This document shows, in pieces, positions 15,996 to 26,800 of a stretch of DNA of 48,196 nt (its first letter is position 1; the number at the start of each line of letters is the position of its first letter). A program made the translations under genes and the position numbers. The stretch is taken from contig CALLAA010000016.1 of assembly GCA_938002955.1 (NCBI GenBank), positions 1 to 48,196 of the forward strand, read 5' to 3'. The notes beneath the pieces were generated by a model. That model saw only the letters and a program-made list of their open reading frames with translations. It did not search any database and had not been told where the DNA came from. This DNA is from an uncultured Acidimicrobiales bacterium. GTDB taxonomy: Bacteria; Actinomycetota; Acidimicrobiia; Acidimicrobiales; SHLQ01.

Positions 15996-18900
15996 TTATC
16001 CAGCAGCGGCGAAGTGTGCCTGTACCTCAGCGGCCGTGAGGGCCCTGTCGTAGATCGCGACTTCGTCGAAGGCGGCGAATGAGCTGATCTCTAGGCGACC
16101 CCCTCCGCTTGTGTTGAGCGAGGAGAGGTCCAATGAGCCAGCATTGACCCCGTCGATGTACACCGTGCCCTGCAGGCTCTCAACCGATATCACGACGTGC
16201 TTCATGTCGGTCAAGTTGATCCCGCCGATGCGGTCCACCTGTGTGCCGTCCTGAGACCAGCCGATCTGACCGGAGTTGGGGCTCGTCGTAATGCCGAAGT
16301 TCTCGTATCGCAACAGAGTTTGAGATGAACCGGTTGCTTGTATCCACATCTCGACCGTCCGGTCCGTTGGACCCGATGGCAGGTTGGTCGATGGCGAGAA
16401 CATCATTGCAGCGCTTCCGCCCGATCGGCCAAGTCCCTTGTTTGCATCGCCGACCGTCGACGTGATGGGTGTTGCGATGCCTGTGTAGGTTCCCGGCGTG
16501 CAAGATGAACCGGCGTCGAGGGCAATGCGAGGTGTCGGGTAGTCGACTGTTAGCTCATCGAACCGGAAGTATGTAAGTGGTGCATCTGCGGTCACGGTCT
16601 GGCTGTACAAATCTTGGTCGAATTCTCCGCAACCGCCGGTGGTGTTTCCGGTTGCTCCCACTGACCACCGGTCGCTGATTTCACTTTGTGTGAGTACTCG
16701 GTCATAGACAGCGAATTCGTCGAATGATGCCGGTCCGCGTAATTGAATGCTGCCATCGGCGAAATTCGTGTCGATAGTCACGGGCTGGGTGCCAGCAAAT
16801 GCACCGTCGACGTAGAGATTGGCACTGCCGTTATCGATCGTCAGAACGATGTAGTGCCATTCACCGCTGATTGACTCAGGGGTTGACCATTTGGCAATCT
16901 GAGAGTTGTTCTCCCGAAGCGTGATTTGCCGCACGTTTCCGTAGTTGAAGACAGACAGGTTTCCATAGTCAATGATCGAATGGAGCGAGCTTGCTGTGTC
17001 ATTGATCCAGAATTCGATCGTTCGTGTATCGGAACCGCCTGGAATTTGAATCGATGGAAGCGTGGCAGAGCTGCCGGTCGTTGAGGTCGCGATAGCGGTG
17101 GCTCCGCCAATTGGTGACGTTGCCGGTGATGCTGAGCTGGTTATGGCACCGCCCAGGCAGTTGCGCGCGGAGTCAGCGACCAGAGTCGAGATTGAGCCAT
17201 CGGTGTTTCGATCGTCGAATCGGTAGTAGGCCGAAGGTAATCCGTCGGTCACCAGCGCACTGTAGGCATCGCTCGATACTCGGCGGCATGGCTGTCCGTC
17301 GGCGGAACGACCGACAGCATGGTGTTCGTTGATCTGGTAGGCGCTGAGTGCCCGGTCGTACAGGGCGACTTCATCAAAAGCCCCCAGCTGTCCCATGCGA
17401 AGCCCGTCATCCATTTGGGTATTGAGAGCGACGGCTTGAGTGCCAATCGAAGACCCGTCGACGTACATGGTTGCGAGACCGTTCTCGTATGTCATCGCAA
17501 TGTGATGCCATGAGCCGCTGATCGCTTCGGGGGCTACCCACTTGGCGATCTGTGAACCTGCTTGGCGAAGAGTTAGCTGTCGAACGCTGCCGTAGTGGTA
17601 GATCTCGAGGTCGCCGTAGGCGAAGACGGAGTGAAGCAGCGCTGGTGAGCCCAAGTCCTCCATCCAGAACTCGATGGTTCGAGGCTCAGCTCCTGCTGCG
17701 AGCCCGTCCGCTGATGCGGTGGCCATGAAGCCAGTAAGAGTGTTGGCGATTCCGAGATCAGGTTCGTTGGCAATGGGGCCGACAGTCTGGGTGACGCCGT
17801 TGCTTATTGCGACCGGATTGCCGGATCCTGCCGAGTCTTGAAGCGCTGCGTCACCGCTGCCGTCGAATTGGTAGTAACGGGCTGGCTCATCTCCGAGAAT
17901 GACCTCGCTCGACAGGACTCCGTCTAGGGCGAGAACTGGTGGCGTCAGGTTCAACGCCGCAGCCGCGAAGACGGAGTCGCCGTCGCTGATGCCGACGTCG
18001 AGCACACAGGAGTCAAAGAGGAACGGGTCTGTAATGCCGAAGCTTCGGCAGATCGCTTCGGCCAGCTCGCGTTGTTCGGGGGTGAGATCGCTAAGGCGGC
18101 TGATCTGGTCGGGAAATGAGGGGTCAGTAAACGTTGAGGTCGACTCGCCCGGCTCATAAGTAAAGAGCGACTCTTCGTCAGAAATTCGCCAATTATCTGC
18201 AAAAGAGGTGTGGATTAGGGTTGCCGTTGGACGTGCTGCAAGCACGGTGCCATTGCGGCCGGTGAAGTCGTTGTTTAGGTTCCCGTCTGCGTTTCCAAGA
18301 AGGCCGAGAACTTCGCCCGACAACGAGTCGGGCAATCTCATTCCGAGGTTCATAAAGCGGCCGTATGACGAGACCTTGAGGTCGGCTCGTTGGCCGGTTC
18401 CAGGCCAGACAAGGGTGTGTTCCCGCGGTCCAGTCCGATGTATCGCCGCGCCGTCACCTAGGTCGAGCGTCGAGTCAACTTCGACGGTCTCGGGCTGGCC
18501 GTCAATAAGAAGTTCGCCGGTCGCGTTGATTTCGACCTTGGACGCACCCAAGTCAACCGCTACGGCGAGAACACCGGAGAGTCGGCGGCTGGTTTCTGCC
18601 CATGGGGTAAAGCGCGCTTGGACGTCCCCAAGCGGTGCAGGCATGTCGACGTAGATGAATTCTCCGACTGTTTGCATGTCGTAGCCAATGCCATCGAACG
18701 TGCGGACGTGTGGGTCGCCGAAGACATTTCCGACGTATGGGCAGCCGTCGCATCCTCCGCCGGCGGCGCCCAATTCGCTTTCGGGGCCGTCGATTTGCAG
18801 GGTATTTGCGCGACTGGGGGTCTCGACCGCTACGCCGTATGACATGGTGTCGCCGGTTGCGGGGAAGGTTGCCAGGGCCGTGGCCGCAATTGTGAAGTTC

Positions 18901-19613
18901 TCTGTGTCGCCTGGCTGCATGGTCGGTAGCGGGCAGATCCATGCTCCGTCGGTGAGCGTGCATCTGTCATCGATCGATTTGACGCTGAGGGTTGCTGGGA
19001 TGGTGAATGAGAGTACGCCGCCGGAGACTTCTTGGTCGCCACGGTGTTGGGCTCCCACGACGATTCCTACGTTGTCGCCGGGTGATACGACGTCGGGGTT
19101 GGCTATCGCCGAAGATACGAGGGCGGCTGACAGTGGTATTCGGTTGGCCGTTCGCACGAAGAACTGATCGCCTTGGGCGGCTTCCGCGATGAGAGTTTCG
19201 CCGTCGTCGGAGAAGTCCTCTCCGATTTGGATATCGATCGGTAGGAGAGTGCTTCCGGGTGATGGAACACTTGCGATCTGGCAGAGGACTGTGTTGCCCT
19301 GGAGTTCGCATTCGTCGGGGAGCGTTTCAACGGTGATTGACGCCGGGGGCGTGAGGCGAACGTCGATGTTCTCGAGTGTGCTGCCGGAGAGATTGTCCAC
19401 CTTGACTGTGAGTCCAATGACGTCTCCGCGTCGTATAACCCGCTGTGTTGGTGTCGCGGATATATCGATTCGTGGTGCTTCTGTGGCGATTCGGGGGCCT
19501 GAAGGTGCCGAGGTGCCGCCAGGCTGGGCGCCTGTGTTGGAGATCATTAACACAATCAGCGCACCCGAAATAGCCGCCATCACTACCGTGATTGGAAAGA
19601 TCCGCTTCGCCAC
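15996..19613 (-). CDS. exported VWD-domain protein with three LamG-like domains
   Basis: 1205 residues from the GTG at 19613, chosen because AAGGAG lies 7 nt upstream and a signal peptide starts at once (AKRIFPITVVMAAISGALIV). The frame opens 7 codons earlier at 19634 without a better site. Residues ~45-270 form two DUF11/CARDB-like beta domains for extracytoplasmic display. Residues ~299-455 are a von Willebrand D-type domain, from GDPHVRTFDGIGYDMQTVGE to GLLGNADGNLNNDFTG. Three concanavalin/LamG-like domains follow at ~560-770, ~800-990 and ~1015-1205; each has a YY/F-x-FD opening, an R-T-[IV]-E-[FM]-W core, and FDE-[FV]-A-[IV]-YDR near the end. The protein stops right after the third LamG, with no anchor. 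I infer a secreted or surface carbohydrate- or protein-binding role. Confidence 0.85.
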   Translation of the reverse strand: MAKRIFPITVVMAAISGALIVLMISNTGAQPGGTSAPSGPRIATEAPRIDISATPTQRVIRRGDVIGLTVKVDNLSGSTLENIDVRLTPPASITVETLPDECELQGNTVLCQIASVPSPGSTLLPIDIQIGEDFSDDGETLIAEAAQGDQFFVRTANRIPLSAALVSSAIANPDVVSPGDNVGIVVGAQHRGDQEVSGGVLSFTIPATLSVKSIDDRCTLTDGAWICPLPTMQPGDTENFTIAATALATFPATGDTMSYGVAVETPSRANTLQIDGPESELGAAGGGCDGCPYVGNVFGDPHVRTFDGIGYDMQTVGEFIYVDMPAPLGDVQARFTPWAETSRRLSGVLAVAVDLGASKVEINATGELLIDGQPETVEVDSTLDLGDGAAIHRTGPREHTLVWPGTGQRADLKVSSYGRFMNLGMRLPDSLSGEVLGLLGNADGNLNNDFTGRNGTVLAARPTATLIHTSFADNWRISDEESLFTYEPGESTSTFTDPSFPDQISRLSDLTPEQRELAEAICRSFGITDPFLFDSCVLDVGISDGDSVFAAAALNLTPPVLALDGVLSSEVILGDEPARYYQFDGSGDAALQDSAGSGNPVAISNGVTQTVGPIANEPDLGIANTLTGFMATASADGLAAGAEPRTIEFWMEDLGSPALLHSVFAYGDLEIYHYGSVRQLTLRQAGSQIAKWVAPEAISGSWHHIAMTYENGLATMYVDGSSIGTQAVALNTQMDDGLRMGQLGAFDEVALYDRALSAYQINEHHAVGRSADGQPCRRVSSDAYSALVTDGLPSAYYRFDDRNTDGSISTLVADSARNCLGGAITSSASPATSPIGGATAIATSTTGSSATLPSIQIPGGSDTRTIEFWINDTASSLHSIIDYGNLSVFNYGNVRQITLRENNSQIAKWSTPESISGEWHYIVLTIDNGSANLYVDGAFAGTQPVTIDTNFADGSIQLRGPASFDEFAVYDRVLTQSEISDRWSVGATGNTTGGCGEFDQDLYSQTVTADAPLTYFRFDELTVDYPTPRIALDAGSSCTPGTYTGIATPITSTVGDANKGLGRSGGSAAMMFSPSTNLPSGPTDRTVEMWIQATGSSQTLLRYENFGITTSPNSGQIGWSQDGTQVDRIGGINLTDMKHVVISVESLQGTVYIDGVNAGSLDLSSLNTSGGGRLEISSFAAFDEVAIYDRALTAAEVQAHFAAAG

Positions 19614-19815
19614 CGTCGCACTCCTTGTGTCCACCTGAATTCAGACCAGCGGGACAATAGGGCAGACAAGCGCTTCATGTGTGTCATCTTCGACCTTTTT
19701 CATCGAGTGCTTGTATCAGATTTGGGTACTCGCATTTGAGGACGAACCATCACTTACACCTGGTGCAATTTGGACTACCTTCGTGCCCGGCGTGAATAGT
19801 CTGACGGAGGACTCG
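19614..19815. promoter_or_regulatory. divergent intergenic region of two exported-protein genes
   Basis: About 200 bp between the VWD/LamG gene and the gene preceding the giant toxin. It is visibly more AT-rich than its flanks around 19660-19740. Ribosome binding sites are AAGGAG (minus strand) and ACGGAGG at 19804-19810 (plus strand). Promoters are expected here but no clear -35/-10 pair or operator was identified. Confidence 0.4.
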
Positions 19816-20865
19816 GTGCTCAGGAAGCTCATACTTATTGCTTGTATTGCCTCAATTGGTTCGCTATTTGCGAGCGGTTCTGTTGGGGCACAAGCAGATT
19901 CAACTCGTAATAGTACGGTCGCTGCATTTGACTTTGAATCGCCAGAGCCGGACCAGTTTCAGATCTCCGTTCAAGTAGAGGACGACGGCGGGTCGTCGCT
20001 GTCGGATCAAAACTACGCGCTTGGAATGCTCGTGCCGTTCGCTACGCAGGATGGCGATCAACGCACCACGCTGTTCGTAGGCTTGGAAACGTTTGATGGT
20101 GGTCGTTGGGCGACGTTGGTCGTTAACTACGACGATCAGGTGGTCTTCGACGCTGGCTCGTTTCAAATTCCTCCTGATGTCGGTCTGGTCCCGTTTGTTG
20201 ATTCGGTCGACAACGAGCGGCGTGTTGCTCGTACGTTCGATTGGAGTTCGGGAGAATCGTTCGACTTTGTATTGACGAGGACCGTCGGCACTGCGGGAAC
20301 TCTCTGGTCGGCGGAGATGGTGAGTGGCGAATCGGTCTTGTCGCTTGGAAGTCAGCTTCTGCCTGTTGAGGTTGGAGCGTTGACGGGAACTGCGTATTCA
20401 GTCGTACAGCGCACCAACTTCAGCGCGGGTTGCAACGATGCAAGTTACCTAAGGGCTCGGCTGGGACAGGTCTCCTCCGTTGAGGGCGGGGTTGTTTCTC
20501 CCGCGTTCATGTCAAGTGGGTGGGTCGAAACTGGTTCATGTCCGGGCTCGTCGGTGTCTGTTGCTGGCTCCGACACAGTGATTCATGAGCTCGGGGGACT
20601 CGAGGGCTTCTTGGATGGGGCGTTGGGAACGGACACGCAGCTCTTCGGCGATTACATCGTTGGTTTGGCCGAGAACTCCGACTATCCGTCCTGTCTGGCA
20701 AATCTTGTCGACGGTGGCTTTAGGCGGGTGTGTTTTGCTGAGAGTGATGGGGAAAGTCCATCGGCTCGCGATTTGTCGATTGCGGCGATTGTTGACTCGC
20801 CGAGCCGTCCACCTGGGGAGACGATCTGGATAGGTCGCTTCGATGAGGAAGTGGTGGCGCCATGA
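19816..20865 (+). CDS. exported protein translationally coupled to the giant toxin gene
   Basis: 349 residues from the GTG at 19816, with ACGGAGG 5 nt upstream; the frame opens at 19681 but that part lacks coding character. A signal peptide is clear (LRKLILIACIASIGSLFASG, then SVGAQ). The mature part is beta-rich, acidic and low in lysine, with paired Cys later (C in SAGCND, GSCPGS, PSCLAN and RRVCFAE). No family recognised. Its stop overlaps the ATG of the 2463-residue toxin gene (ATGA at 20862-20865), so the two proteins are probably made together. A role as export partner, surface receptor or chaperone of the toxin is inference from this coupling. Confidence 0.72.
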   Translation: MLRKLILIACIASIGSLFASGSVGAQADSTRNSTVAAFDFESPEPDQFQISVQVEDDGGSSLSDQNYALGMLVPFATQDGDQRTTLFVGLETFDGGRWATLVVNYDDQVVFDAGSFQIPPDVGLVPFVDSVDNERRVARTFDWSSGESFDFVLTRTVGTAGTLWSAEMVSGESVLSLGSQLLPVEVGALTGTAYSVVQRTNFSAGCNDASYLRARLGQVSSVEGGVVSPAFMSSGWVETGSCPGSSVSVAGSDTVIHELGGLEGFLDGALGTDTQLFGDYIVGLAENSDYPSCLANLVDGGFRRVCFAESDGESPSARDLSIAAIVDSPSRPPGETIWIGRFDEEVVAP

Positions 20866-23800
20866 GTAAGCGTTTTCTTCTTCAGAACACGGCTATTGGG
20901 GCGATCATTGCGCTGGTAGCGACGGTTATGGCGGCTTCTCCGGTTGTTGGTCAGGTTGGTGAGACGGTTGGTGGTGCTGCGTCTGACGATGCGGCGTTCG
21001 CTGAGCCTGGTGAAGCGGTTGACATTGATGTTGTTGCGAATGATGACGGCATGGATGACTTCGATGCGGCGCCGACGTTGTTGGTTGTTGATCAGCCCGA
21101 TGGCGGCGTGTTTTCGACGGCGTTGGATGAGGACGGCATTGCTGTTCTGTTGTTTTCGGCGAACGTAACGTTTACCGGTATTACGAAGGGCAAGTATCGG
21201 GCGTGTTGGGGTAATCGTTGCGATAACGCTGAGGTCACGGTGTATGTGGGTGGCGAGGCTTGCTCGATTGCGGGCACGAACGGTCCGGACACGCTGACAG
21301 GCACAAGTGGCGACGACGTGATTTGTGGTTTGTCGGGTGCGGACACGATTGATGGCAAGGGCGGAAACGACCTGATCTTTGGCGGTAACGGCAAGGACAC
21401 GCTGCGCGGCTCTGGTGGTGCTGATGAGATTTATGGCGGCCGTGGTGATGACACGATCTTTGGCGGTAATGGTGCGGACAAGCTCTTTGGTCGTAAGGGT
21501 GCGGACACGATCAGTGGCAATGGTGGCGCGGATGAGATTCATGGCAACCGTGGTGCGGACATCATCTCTGGTGGCAACGGCGATGACATGTTGTTTGGTG
21601 GCCGTGGTCAGGATGCGATTACTGGTGGTGATGGTGACGATGTGATTCGTGGCCGTCGCGGTGATGACGATCTGCGTGGTAACGCGAACGCCGACCAGAT
21701 CTTTGGTGGTCGTGGTGCTGACAGTCTTCGCGGCAATGGTGGCGATGATGTTCTTAACGGCGGCAATGGCACCGACTCGCTCAATGGCGGCAACGGGACC
21801 GACACATGCACCCGTGGTGAGACGGTTACGAATTGTGAGGACGATCCGGTAGAGCCCGGGACAGACACTGATGGTGATGGCATTCCCGATGATGAGGATC
21901 CCGATGATGACAACGACGGGACGCCCGATGACCAAGACGCGTTCCCGTTAGATCCGAACGAAACCACCGATACCGACGGTGACGGTGTTGGCGATAACGC
22001 CGATCCCGACATTGATGGCGATGGTGTCGACAACGGCGACGATGCGTTCCCGCTCGACCCGACCGAAACCACCGATACCGATGGTGATGGCACGGGCAAC
22101 AATGCCGATACCGATGATGATGACGACACGTTCGCCGATGATGTCGATGCGTTTCCGCTTGATCCGCTCGAGTGGCTCGACACCGATGGTGATGGTGTTG
22201 GTAATAACGCCGATCTTGATGACGATGGCGACGGTATTCCTGATGTGGATGATGATGATCCGCTGACGCCGATCGACCCAACCGACACTGATGGTGACGG
22301 GATCCCTGATGCGATCGATCCCGACATCGATAACGACGGTATCCCGAACGAGCTGGATGATTTCCCGAACGACGACTCAGAGTCGTCGGATACCGATGGT
22401 GATGGCATTGGCGACAACGCCGACCCTGACGCCGATAACGATGGTGTGCTGAACGAGGATGATGCGTTCCCGTTCGATGACGGCGAAACCGTCGACTCTG
22501 ACGGCGGCGGTTTGGGCGATAACGCTGATCCTGATGATGATGACGATGGCGTCTTCGACGATGTTGATGTGTTCCCGAACGACGGAACCGAGTGGGAAGA
22601 CACCGACGGCGACGGAACCGGCAACAACGCCGACACCAACGACGACGACGATTCCGCCCTCGATGTTGATGATGCGTTCCCGCTCGACCCGACCGAAACC
22701 CTCGACACCGACTTTGATGGCATCGGCAACAATGCTGATCCCGACGACGACAACGATGGCGTTCTCGACGGTGACGACGCGTTCCCGCTCGACAGTCTGG
22801 TTTCGAAGGACACCGATGGTGATGGCATTGGTGACCTGCTCGATGACGACAACGACAACGACGGGGCTCTCGATCTCGCCGATGCGTTCCCGAACGACCC
22901 GAACGAAACCCTCGACACCGACCTCGATGGCGTGGGCAACAACGCCGACCCCGATGATGACGGCGACACGTTCAATGACGACGTAGACGCGTTCCCGCTC
23001 GACCCAAACGAATGGTCAGACCTCGATGGCAACGGTGTTGGTGACAACGCCGATCTGGTCGCTGACCTCGATGGTGACGGACTGCCCGATGGGGCCGATC
23101 CTGACATCGATGGAGATCTCGTCGACAACGTTGACGATGCCTTTCCGCTCGACCCAACCGAGTGGGCCGATTCTGATGGTGACGGCATTGGCGACAACGA
23201 AGACACCGACGATGACGATGACGGTGTCCCCGACGACCAAGACCTGTTGCCGAACGACCCAAACACCGGCACCGACTCCGATGGCGACGGCACCCCCGAC
23301 ACCTACGACCTCGACCCCAACTCGGCCGACGAACCCCGCTTTCAGGTCGTAACCGAAGAACCATCTGGCGCAGCAACAACAATCGTGTCCGACGGCCTCA
23401 TTCTCGAAGACGAAGTTGTCATCACCGAAGAACCAGTCGCACCAGAAAACGCGATCAGCACGGTTGCGGCATCAGAGATCGTGGACTTCACGATCGACGG
23501 ACCATTCACCGAGTTCGAAACCGCACGAATCACAATCCCAATCGACCAGACACTCGCCCAGCAACCAGACCCCGTTGAGGTGTGGTGGTTCAACGAAGAA
23601 TACGGACTGTGGGTACCCGACGGCACCGACCTCGAAGTCGACCCGACCAACGCAACCGTCTCCGTCACGGTGGACCACTTCTCCAAATTCATCGCGATGA
23701 GGGCAGGCGCGAGACCGACAATTGTCAAGCCTGATTTGATCCCGAACGTGTGTCTCGATGTGGGTCTCGACGTTGTCTTTGTTGTCGACGTGTCGGGCTC

Positions 23801-26800
23801 GAATGAGTACGACTACATTGTCGATGGCCAGTTGGTGTCAGCGTCTGACAAGCTCCCTGAGTTCCCTGGCGACTCTCCGACCGATCGTGTTCTTGCCGTT
23901 GGCGAGATCCTCGACGAGTTCGACTCGTTCGACCGTGCTGCTGTTCTCAGTTTCGCTGACGATCAGGAGATCCCAGATCTTGAACTTGGCTCGTTCTCGA
24001 CGGGCTTCCCGGCAGTGTCAGCGGCAGTGGCGCAAGCAGTCCAGACTCCGCGAAGCGGAACTGATGTGTTGACTGCACTCAGTGAGGCGTCTGACTTGTT
24101 CTCTCTTGAACCGTCGAACAGGAGCTCTGTAGTCATCCTGTTCTCCGATGGACGTGGCGAGGAGGGCCAACTCACCGAAGCAGCGGTTGCTACAGCTGTG
24201 GGTGACGATGTCGTGGTGCATGTCGTCGATCTTGCAGATGGGGCGAACCCGGATCTTCGAAACGCCGCTATCGCTACGGGCGGAGCATACGCAGCGGCTT
24301 ACCCAGGCACTGGTTTCGACGAAGTCCTTGCTCGGCTGAACGACACGAACGATAACTCGGGCATCGATAGTGACGGGGACACCCTTACCAACTGCGAAGA
24401 ACTCCGAGGCCTCCCGACCACAGAGGCCATGGGTTGGTCCACCGGCGATGGTTCCGAACTTCTTCACGACCCAGCCCATTGGCCCAAGTCCATCTCCACC
24501 GAAGTCGATTCGGACGGCGACCTTCTGTGGGATAGCGAGGAGTATCGCAGGGTCAATCTGCGATCTGCGCCCGATCTTGAATCGATCTACAGCCGAGTGC
24601 TCGACGCTGGAATCGATAGTGTCTTCCTTGCAGACGGTGCCGATGCGAAGAATGCGAACCTCCCAATTGCACAAGACGGCACCGTTAACAGCGGATTCTT
24701 CTATCGCGAGCCGTCTGGTCCAGTTCTCATAGCAAAGTCGAACACTCTTACCGACCAACGCAACGAGATCGTTAGCGCCCTGAGGACGGGGTCACCACTA
24801 AGCGACTCGGAATGGCTAGAACGAGTGAACCTGACGATTGACCTTCTAGCCCTCGAGGATGACGTCCTCGGGCGCGAGCCAGACTTTCTTTCTTTGGATT
24901 TGCTTGAAGATGCGCTGTCTGAGAGGTGGCTCGACCTAAACCGTCAAGCATTTCCTGCAGAGTCGTATCCACAAGGATCGCCCTGGGATGTGGTGGAGCA
25001 AGCCGACTCGACCGCCGAGGCTCTGATCCGAAGCCGGCTCCGCCGTCTGCTGCCGATTATGAAGGGCAGCGAAGTCCAGCTATTTGACCGGAACCGAGAC
25101 ATTGTCGATGAAGCCGCTGTTCTGACCTACATCGATGGTCTGACCCTCGAAATGTCTCAGTTCGACCCCGAATCGCAAGCGTCCGCTTGGGCGGCGTACT
25201 TCCAGGAACGCCAAAGCGCTGTTCGAAGCTTGCTTTCACGCCTTGAGCGAGACGCTGACAAGCTCGACAGTCTGGTTTTCGAGTTTGAAGACTTGGCCGG
25301 CATTTCGACAATCGGGTCCGAGACGACGTTGCGCGGCACATCGGCTGGCCTCGCGGCCGCTGAGTACACACAAGTGACTGCAGCGGGCGAGCGTCCGTTA
25401 CGTCTAGGTGCGCGCGGCGCCTACCGACTGTTGCGCTATCGCTCACAGAACGTGCTTGATGACTATGACCGGTTGCTCGCGTCAGCGCTGAGGTGGGAGT
25501 TCAGCGAGGAAGTGGATGCGAACGGCAATTTCGTTACCGAGGCTGGCCCCCAACGCGATCGGAGCTTCTTTGTTGATGCAGCGCCGACCGATTTGGAATA
25601 CAAACGACTGGTGCTCGAAGCCGCGGCGGCCTTCCGCTTGGGCGACGAGACCTACCTGGCCGACCAGCAGCCCATCTACCCACTCTTCCGGCCGGAGCAA
25701 AACGATGCGATCAACTTCCTTCTGGCCGAGTTCGCTGAAGAATCAGTGCCTCGCCGTGGTGCTGTAATAGAGACCGAAGGGCTCGTTAGTAAAGGCCTTG
25801 CGGCCTTTGAGCGGCCATCGGTGCTGTGGCGCGACTTTGAACCGGTGGCAGAAAACGAGGCGAATATCGATGCAGAGGCGCTCGGGCGAATCTGGGACGA
25901 CTTGTCCTTGGCATCGTCGGGGTACATGTTTGACGACAACAACATTTTGGGTAGCGCGTGGAAAGAGACATGGGGCGTTGACGGCGTCTTGAACGAGCCC
26001 AATATCAACAGCCAGGTCGATCTCACCTGGGAAGAATACGCACTTCGGTTCCAGCACATACCTGAGCTCTACACGGCGGTCGATCTCAACGAGGTCAACA
26101 CTGACACGTTCGCTGAGAACCATCCGGGCATGTTCACCAAAGCCGACATAATCGCGCTCGCTGAGTTGCGCTGGACATACGCATACTTCGGCAATAACGC
26201 CGACCTGATCGACACGATCAAGCGAGACAACGACCCCGACAATGAAAGGTTCATATCACGAGAGGACATGCAGGATTTCATCGAGTTGATGAGGCCTACG
26301 GTTTCGTCAGCATCGATTGCTCGTATGGAGATACTTGTTGGGGCCGGCTTCTTTGATGACAAGCTCAATCTCCAGGATCTCATTGCGGTCTTTGAAGCGT
26401 TGGCAATTACCTTTGTCGTTGTCGGTGGGGCGATGTATCTGCTTGGTGCTTCGTCAGCTGTGATGTCCATGGTGGGTTTCGTGGCCGCAGTGAACGATAT
26501 TGCGCTCATTGGGGTGAATGTTGCTGAAGGTGATATTGGGGCTGCGGTCTTCGATGGAATTTTCATTCTCGCTGACGGCCTTATTGCTGGTAGGGCGTTG
26601 GTGGACACGCTCGGCCGTAGGCTCATTTCTGCGACTGAGGCGTCTCGAGCGGTCGTGCGGACCTGGAATGGTTCGGGCGCGGTTCTTGAGAGTCAGCTGC
26701 GTTACAGCGATGAATATTTCGCTCCAGATGATCTGTCAGCGGCGTTCGCGGATGGGTTCGCTACCCGTCCAGAGGGGACGGTGAGCTCGCAAGGGCTAGA

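Noticed and set aside
20682-23302. Long minus-strand frames opposite the RTX/TSP3 repeats
   Set aside because: They are Ser-, Thr- or Val-rich low-complexity shadows of the repetitive plus-strand coding sequence.
21300-23330. Regular short DNA repeats that look CRISPR-like at first sight
   Set aside because: They keep one reading frame and encode GGxGxD and DxDGDG protein repeats; there is no constant direct repeat with unique spacers and no cas gene.
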